Shown here: piece by piece, positions 8,801 to 14,378 of the stretch
How the letters are laid out: each line of letters begins with the position of its first letter
How positions within the stretch are numbered: the stretch's first letter is position 1
Origin: Chloroflexota bacterium
Lineage (GTDB): Bacteria > Chloroflexota > Dehalococcoidia > UBA1151 > UBA1328
DNA length: 14,378 nucleotides
Direction of reading: 5' to 3'
Assembly (NCBI GenBank): GCA_002687335.1
Contig: NYZY01000013.1
Location: forward strand, 1-14,378
Position numbers and translations under genes: made by a program
The notes under the pieces: generated by a model
Seen by the model: only the letters and a program-made list of their open reading frames with translations
Databases searched by the model: none
What the model was told of the DNA's origin: nothing

Positions 8801-9180
8801 CAGGCCAAGACACCTATACCATCACTACTACTAAAGATAATTATGCACTTTCCAGAGGAGACCTGCATCAGGTTAAGGTTGTTCCCAACCCATATGTGGT
8901 TACATCCGTTTATGAACAGCTTTCATTTGTAAAAGAATTGCATTTTACTCATTTGCCCACGGAATGTGTAATTCGGATCTATAATAATGCCGGGGAAATG
9001 GTCCAGCTTTTACAGCATAATCCATCGAGCCCGGGGTATCGTGGGCCAAGTGTTGAAGCATGGAATTTAATGACTTATAACAACCAAGATGTTGCATTCG
9101 GGGTTTATCTTTTTCACGTAGTCTCCGGTGGATTTGATTCTGGTGAAGAGTTTATTGGGAAGTTTGCGGTAATCAAATGA
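5875..9180 (+). CDS. Large secreted protein of unknown function with FN3-like segment and divergent T9SS-type C-terminal domain
   Basis: About 1101 aa, function unknown. An in-frame ATG at 5821 lies 68 bases inside the receptor gene and would put 18 non-signal residues first. I prefer GTG 5875 (or TTG 5878), preceded by GGA at 5868-5870, which gives a compact signal peptide (LHIRFIIQN, hydrophobic core, LG/Q near residue 24). Residues ~72-92 (SNAAIYGYDPWG, NHEFPAG) followed by VGALKGG recall an N-terminal pattern I associate with large uncharacterised proteins of Marinimicrobia/Calditrichota-type genomes. Residues ~490-615 are FN3-like with a long insertion (VLYWD, GYRVYRS, YWYAVTAYDGP). Residues ~1000-1101 resemble a T9SS-type domain: VVPNPY replaces NYPNPFNP, then IRIYNNAGE, GVYLFHV and a final GKFAVIK. 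It overlaps the receptor upstream by about 14 bases and the PorV-like gene downstream by 4, so the three are probably co-translated. A substrate-capturing or displayed partner of the receptor is a guess; no enzyme motif was found. Confidence 0.85.
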   Translation: MLHIRFIIQNLIVLCFLAFTLVLGQSEKLTKIEYYERYLAKPQPRKNAGKTLSFQDRKRSVLDKGNLVLRMSNAAIYGYDPWGLNHEFPAGSMLMNGCCTYQWTAGPIVGALKGGVPSVSVGTKYSARDHDEEFEPLPNYDAGYVDTDANIGIAFSDIPESWPDQWPIETALGDTFMSIIYNASKVPVDTLFFPGVESELGPEGFPDAPCGLGIQADREAYFVVTDNDPEYGNTFASNNGVGPLDIRIDVWVLNYSNTFGNDGFIFIQKMTNVGKDTLKDLYFGANTDPDTPEQGWNEWTDDLSMFIAPNDPQIAEKLSDTTDAHLLENLAVMWDPDDQSEGFKSSGIAWVGLKFLECTYYGNDGTTRPYDISAFHTVEWSNDTQSDVEAYNLQMLGGIEEPDNITPHPSDTYNKPYTYGPDVTWIIAAGGPESVNASGETVPALDVAPGESVVFTFADFVGINEADLLRNAKVFQSLYDNGCSSPQPPDQPLVRAVQDDKRIVLYWDKRSESSMDPVTGTNSFQGYRVYRSTDRGSSWGNVITDINGNPTDIFQPLAIYDKVDGISGSHPMADPLIYYNLGSESGLQYTYIDENIINGYEYWYAVTAYDGPDNWAGATVDPMENSKSKDAYFSNDNTVALIPQAPASDFKKGGVDNVTHSGYADATLTAIAADPFIVEMLGHSEITDNDLISKGHSYLVEFHTRIDTVDSSSEDIADWDTTYVYYWSMMNTSTGDTIVAEETDIVSEVQHVIDGFIPSFSNAVWNIDGEDSTVFIPLDTTTASGVSFGGLGHASASEATWWGYMSTLPSNSVGALGGIPAISDLWNDLELRFTNTGSVASYYNILTLYGMQEIDTVRVPFELWDVENAQQLNIAAYQTLGTAKPGGRIWTMDSLMVVDSVFVAGDTTLVTSWVYGYKLNTDFQFIPGYTSYSSENTLHYTEDTGQMGWVINWDKDNSFFNTGDKLKIYIPNPIIPGQDTYTITTTKDNYALSRGDLHQVKVVPNPYVVTSVYEQLSFVKELHFTHLPTECVIRIYNNAGEMVQLLQHNPSSPGYRGPSVEAWNLMTYNNQDVAFGVYLFHVVSGGFDSGEEFIGKFAVIK

Positions 9181-10262
9181 CACGGTTAGTATTCATTATT
9201 CTAATTTTTTGTTCTGCCTTAATGGGCCAATTTGATAATGCTGGCACTTCAGCAGCAAACTTTCTGAAAATAGGTGTAGGTGGAAGGGCTTCAGCAATGG
9301 CAGGTGCGATCACGGGGCAGGTAGATGACCCTACCAGTTTATTTTGGAATCCTGCAGGGATCGCAAATGCAAAGGGGATTGAGGTTACGGTAAACCATAC
9401 AGACTGGATTTTTAATTTAACGCATAGTTATTTGGCGGCTATAATGCCTGCTGGTCGAATTGGGCACTTTGGATTAAGCATCAATTATCTTGACATGGGA
9501 GAAATGGAGAGTACAACTGAATTCCAACCTGAAGGAGATGGGACCACTTTTTCCGCATCAGATATGGCCATCGGAATTGCATACGGAAAAAATATGAGCG
9601 ATCGGTTTAATATCGGTCTGCAACTAAAAATGATCCAAGAATCGATCTCATTCTCATCCGCAACTGCATTAGCCATAGATGCCGGCTCACAATATATTAC
9701 CCGTTTTTCAGGATTAAAAATCGGCATGTCTGTCACTAATTTTGGAACTAAAATGAAATTGAATGGCACTGACCAGAAAATAGATGTCGATCCCTTTGAA
9801 GATTTAGATGGTAATCCGGATGTGATTGCTACACTGCGTACAGAAGACTGGCCTCTGCCCATGGGATTTCGCTTTGGGCTCTCATTTCAACCTCTAGGAC
9901 CAGAATCCATTATTAAAAATTCTTTGTTGAATCTTACTCTAAATACGGATTATTATGATTCTCGGGATTTAAATCCTTATTTTGTTGGCGGAGCTGAATT
10001 AAAAGTTGGAAATCTACTTTATTTAAGATCTGGTATTAGACGCGAATATCAGCACTATAGCGATTCTATTGATGATTTAACTACAAATGAAATAGACGAT
10101 TCAGCCAATTCCGAACTGTACGTGAACCGCTGGTCATGGGGATTTGGGCTTACTTCAGAAAGTTTTCCTGCCATTCCTTATAAATTAAACCTGGATTATT
10201 CCGTGTCAGATCTGGGCGTTCTGGGTATCAGTTCTCAGATCGGTCTTACATTTAAATTATAG
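9177..10262 (+). CDS. PorV/PorQ family outer-membrane beta-barrel protein
   Basis: A 361-aa protein of the PorV/PorQ family (FadL-like fold). In Bacteroidota, PorV is the T9SS outer-membrane component that binds the C-terminal domain of cargo and shuttles it to the attachment complex. The ATG overlaps the previous stop as ATGA (9177-9180), implying translational coupling. Signal peptide is residues 1-17 (ending LMG/Q). The mature N-terminus holds the family signature: GTSAANFLKIGVGGRASAMAGA spread over residues 23-44, then DDPTSLFWNPAGIA at 50-63. The remainder is alternating beta-strand sequence ending in IGLTFKL. Length is close to the family norm (roughly 300-400 aa). Many FCB genomes carry several paralogues, so whether this is the general T9SS PorV or a copy dedicated to the preceding protein cannot be told; its position argues for the latter. 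Strong family call, inferred role. Confidence 0.88.
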   Translation: MTRLVFIILIFCSALMGQFDNAGTSAANFLKIGVGGRASAMAGAITGQVDDPTSLFWNPAGIANAKGIEVTVNHTDWIFNLTHSYLAAIMPAGRIGHFGLSINYLDMGEMESTTEFQPEGDGTTFSASDMAIGIAYGKNMSDRFNIGLQLKMIQESISFSSATALAIDAGSQYITRFSGLKIGMSVTNFGTKMKLNGTDQKIDVDPFEDLDGNPDVIATLRTEDWPLPMGFRFGLSFQPLGPESIIKNSLLNLTLNTDYYDSRDLNPYFVGGAELKVGNLLYLRSGIRREYQHYSDSIDDLTTNEIDDSANSELYVNRWSWGFGLTSESFPAIPYKLNLDYSVSDLGVLGISSQIGLTFKL

Positions 10263-10268
10263 TCGATG

Positions 10269-10290
10269 AAACAAACATGAATTTTTGTTT
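10269..10290. terminator. Weak AT-only hairpin between convergent genes
   Basis: AAACAAA at 10269-10275 and TTTGTTT at 10284-10290 form a 7-bp stem with an 8-base loop in the 32-base gap between the converging PorV-like and esterase genes. T-rich sequence follows on the plus strand (TTTGTTTT) and A/T-rich sequence on the other. The stem has only one G-C pair, so stability is low. It may be a bidirectional terminator or chance; no better candidate exists in the gap. Confidence 0.3.
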
Positions 10291-10294
10291 TCCC

Positions 10295-11221
10295 TTAGAG
10301 GGCCTGTGCATCCATTGAATGCTGAAAAAATTTCCAAATCTCTTCACTAGTGTTCAAGTCTTGGTTCCCTGAATTTGGAGGCCAGCCCTGTGGCCAATCA
10401 TGCCCGCCATCTATAACTTTATAAAACCATACTTCATTGTTATTAATACCATTTGTATGTTTTTCTGTAATAATAAAGCTACCATCGTTTTTATCAATAT
10501 CCGCAAGTGTGTCAATACTTGAGATAGCACATTGGTTGCGATCTACCCAAAATTTTATGGTTGATTCAACACCCATATAGGCTCCCCATTTGTCTCTGTT
10601 GTCCACATCCCCATCATAGTAGGTTGTGTTGTCCGCTGTCCCGTGGACCTGGAAAACGGGTACAGGATCATTTTTATTGCACGATTCATAGATCCATCCC
10701 ATCATGCAACCTGTGATAGGGGCGATTGCTTTGATTATATCTGGCGCCTCGCAACCTAACAGATAACTCATATCACCGCCGTTAGACATACCGGTACAAA
10801 ATGTTTTTTCAGGATCTAAATTATATTCTTGTTGCAAATATATCGCGAGGGATTTAATAAACGAAAGATCGTCTACAGTTTCATTCTTATGTGTTTCGTA
10901 GCCTACATTCCAAAATGATGAGCCCTTTTTTGTATAAATTGTGCTTTCACTACTACCTGTTCCTTGAGGATAACAGACTACAAAACCATTCTTATCTGCA
11001 ACCATATCCATACGGGTATATTCACGAATAAGGGAATTAGTACCTCCCAACCCATGTAATACAAATACTAAAGATGCATTTGGCTTAATGTTTTTTGGAA
11101 TATGAAGAATATACTCTCTGGATCTTCCATCAATATCAAATGTAAAAATATTATCTACCTGATTATTTTTGCATGAGATAGATAGAACTATCACAAATAG
11201 AGTTAGTAGTGCTTTTGTCAT
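10295..11221 (-). CDS. Putative lipoprotein esterase, PHB depolymerase / feruloyl esterase-like alpha/beta hydrolase
   Basis: A 308-aa alpha/beta-hydrolase of the LpqC/Esterase_phd type (polyhydroxybutyrate depolymerase, feruloyl and acetyl-xylan esterase relatives), expected to hydrolyse ester bonds. The catalytic triad is visible: Ser146 in GMSNGG, Asp197 in HGTADN, His274 in GGHDWP. An oxyanion-type HGLGG lies at 56-60. Cys172 and Cys181 (CMMGWIYESC) are conserved in the neighbouring paralogue and may form a disulphide. The N-terminus is a short hydrophobic signal ending LSIS/C17, a lipobox-like site; Ser at -3 is not the most common choice, so lipid anchoring is likely but not certain. 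It lies 50 bases downstream of its paralogue and is probably the last gene of the operon. Unlike that paralogue it has no sorting domain and ends right after the hydrolase fold. Adjacent beta-galactosidase favours a polysaccharide side-chain ester as substrate over PHB (inference). Confidence 0.87.
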   Translation of the reverse strand: MTKALLTLFVIVLSISCKNNQVDNIFTFDIDGRSREYILHIPKNIKPNASLVFVLHGLGGTNSLIREYTRMDMVADKNGFVVCYPQGTGSSESTIYTKKGSSFWNVGYETHKNETVDDLSFIKSLAIYLQQEYNLDPEKTFCTGMSNGGDMSYLLGCEAPDIIKAIAPITGCMMGWIYESCNKNDPVPVFQVHGTADNTTYYDGDVDNRDKWGAYMGVESTIKFWVDRNQCAISSIDTLADIDKNDGSFIITEKHTNGINNNEVWFYKVIDGGHDWPQGWPPNSGNQDLNTSEEIWKFFQHSMDAQAL

Positions 11222-11271
11222 GAGATTTCTTAATCCTAGAGTTTATTTTGAATCATGCTTTGTTCAGTAAT

Positions 11272-12462
11272 TTATTTTAATAGAGTCATTTTTCCGGTTT
11301 TTAGATAAGCCCCTGCCTGGATCTTGTAAAAATAAATGCCACCTGAAACAATTTTACCGTCATGATTTGTAGCATTCCATTTGATGAACCATTGACCCAT
11401 TTCTTGTGTTGTTTTAATCAAATTTTTTATTTCTCTACCATACATATCATAGATACTAATATTAACAAAGTTTTCTTCTGGTAAGAAATAATGAAACGTA
11501 GTTTCCGGGTTGAACGGATTAGGATAGTTTTGTGCTAATAAAAATGTATTCGGATTTTGGCTTTGATTATTATCCTTAATCCCCAGATTATTATTAATAA
11601 AGATTTCAAAAAAATTCCAAATCTCTTCGCTTGTGCTTATGTCCATATTGCCCCAAACGCCAGGCCAATCGTGCCCTCCGTTAACAACTTCATACAACCA
11701 AACTTCATTGTTGTTGAGCTCATTAGTATTTTTATGACTAACCACATAACTGCCATCTGACATGTCTATGTCGGGTAAAGTATCTATAATAAATTCATTG
11801 CAGTTATTCAGCTGTGTCCAGAAATTGAATGTTGTATCAACGCTTTCCCATGGGCCATAACCATCATTATCATTTTCGTCTGCGCCATCCCACCACGTCA
11901 CATTATCATCTGTTCCATGAATTTCAAATACTGGTATTGGGTTCACAGGTGCACATGAGTTATATAACCATGTCATCATGCAACCCGCAACAGGCGCAAC
12001 AGCCTTAAATACATCTGATGCCTGACAAGCCAGGAGATAACTCATATCTCCTCCATTGGACATTCCTGTGCTGAAAGTGTTCAGGCCGCTCAAGTTATAC
12101 TCTGTCTGCAGATATTGGGCCAGAGACGTGGAAAATCCCACGTCATCTACTGTTTCATCCACATGCCAATCATAGCCCACATTCCAGAAAGCACAATCCC
12201 AATCATCGATAAGACCTTGAGGATAACAAACAGCAAAACCATTATCATCTGCAATTTGATTTAGCCCAGAGTAATTCATTATACCGTTGGCAGACCCAGA
12301 ATATCCATGGAAAACAAATAAAAGTGGAGCACCCGTAACCAATGAATCTGGTATATATAGGTAATACTCCCGGCTTAGACCATCATGAGAAAATTGGTGG
12401 TGCTCTGGTTGTGCCTGAACAAATAAGAAAAAAAACAATACTGAAATACTAAAATATTTCAT
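11272..12462 (-). CDS. Secreted esterase, PHB depolymerase / feruloyl esterase-like, with T9SS type A sorting domain
   Basis: A 396-aa secreted esterase and close paralogue of the next gene downstream. I chose the ATG at 12462-12460. GTG at 12468-12466, two codons earlier, overlaps the upstream stop by one base and has AGG 6 bases before it, so it is a real alternative. Signal peptide MKYFSISV...VQA/Q, about 17 residues. The hydrolase domain spans ~20-295: Ser135 in GMSNGG, Asp186 in HGTDDN, His264 in GGHDWP, with HGYSG as probable oxyanion region. The paired cysteines of CMMTWLYNSC match the paralogue. An acidic, Trp-rich loop follows the catalytic Asp (TWWDGADENDNDG). Residues ~305-396 are a sorting domain (NYPNPFNP, IYDMYGR, KMTLLK) clearly homologous to that of the protein at 433-2529. 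It is coupled to the beta-galactosidase gene upstream. Export through T9SS and a carbohydrate ester substrate are inferences; the family fold and triad are seen directly. Confidence 0.88.
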   Translation of the reverse strand: MKYFSISVLFFFLFVQAQPEHHQFSHDGLSREYYLYIPDSLVTGAPLLFVFHGYSGSANGIMNYSGLNQIADDNGFAVCYPQGLIDDWDCAFWNVGYDWHVDETVDDVGFSTSLAQYLQTEYNLSGLNTFSTGMSNGGDMSYLLACQASDVFKAVAPVAGCMMTWLYNSCAPVNPIPVFEIHGTDDNVTWWDGADENDNDGYGPWESVDTTFNFWTQLNNCNEFIIDTLPDIDMSDGSYVVSHKNTNELNNNEVWLYEVVNGGHDWPGVWGNMDISTSEEIWNFFEIFINNNLGIKDNNQSQNPNTFLLAQNYPNPFNPETTFHYFLPEENFVNISIYDMYGREIKNLIKTTQEMGQWFIKWNATNHDGKIVSGGIYFYKIQAGAYLKTGKMTLLK

Positions 12463-12467
12463 CAACA

Positions 12468-14378
<1,911 letters not shown>

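Noticed and set aside
5875..9180. SusD-like partner for the receptor
   Set aside because: No lipobox cysteine, no helical TPR-like character, more than twice the usual SusD length, and a T9SS-like C-terminus.

Overview
The window suggests a bacterium of the FCB (Fibrobacterota-Chlorobiota-Bacteroidota) superphylum. The style fits Marinimicrobia, Ignavibacteria or Calditrichota better than classical Bacteroidota, but this assignment rests on protein character alone. Two otherwise unrelated proteins end in the same ~92-residue domain with the NYPNPFNP motif typical of type IX secretion (T9SS) type A sorting domains. A third large protein ends in a diverged version. There is also a PorV/PorQ-family outer-membrane protein, and a TonB-dependent receptor with an N-terminal carboxypeptidase-regulatory-like domain. 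Base composition is moderately AT-rich and gene packing is tight; no gap exceeds about 110 bases.

Layout, left to right. (1) 1-360, plus: the C-terminal end of an oligopeptidase B-type S9 peptidase, cut by the window edge. (2) 433-2529, minus: a 698-residue secreted modular protein with a sorting domain, closed by a clear intrinsic terminator in the gap at 361-432. (3) 2530-2636: an AT-rich divergent promoter gap with an 8-bp inverted repeat. (4) 2637-10262, plus: a tightly coupled trio of a TonB-dependent receptor (1083 aa), a very large secreted protein of unknown function (about 1101 aa) and a PorV/PorQ-like barrel (361 aa). Neighbouring genes in the trio overlap by about 14 and 4 bases. 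(5) 10295-14378, minus: a probable operon, in transcription order a GH2 beta-galactosidase (5' end outside the window), an alpha/beta-hydrolase esterase of the PHB depolymerase/feruloyl esterase type with a T9SS sorting domain, and a paralogous esterase carrying a lipoprotein-like signal.

How the parts may work together (inference). The minus-strand operon looks like a small carbohydrate-degrading unit: beta-galactosidase plus two sister esterases sent to different places, one secreted or surface-attached through T9SS and one probably lipid-anchored. The plus-strand trio looks like a surface uptake or display module. The large protein sits where a SusD would sit in a Bacteroidota SusCD pair, but it is unrelated to SusD, and the PorV-like gene encoded right after it could be its dedicated T9SS shuttle or anchor. 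The trio is the most interesting part of the window. Nothing resembling CRISPR, tRNA, rRNA, insertion sequences, phage or a defence system was seen.
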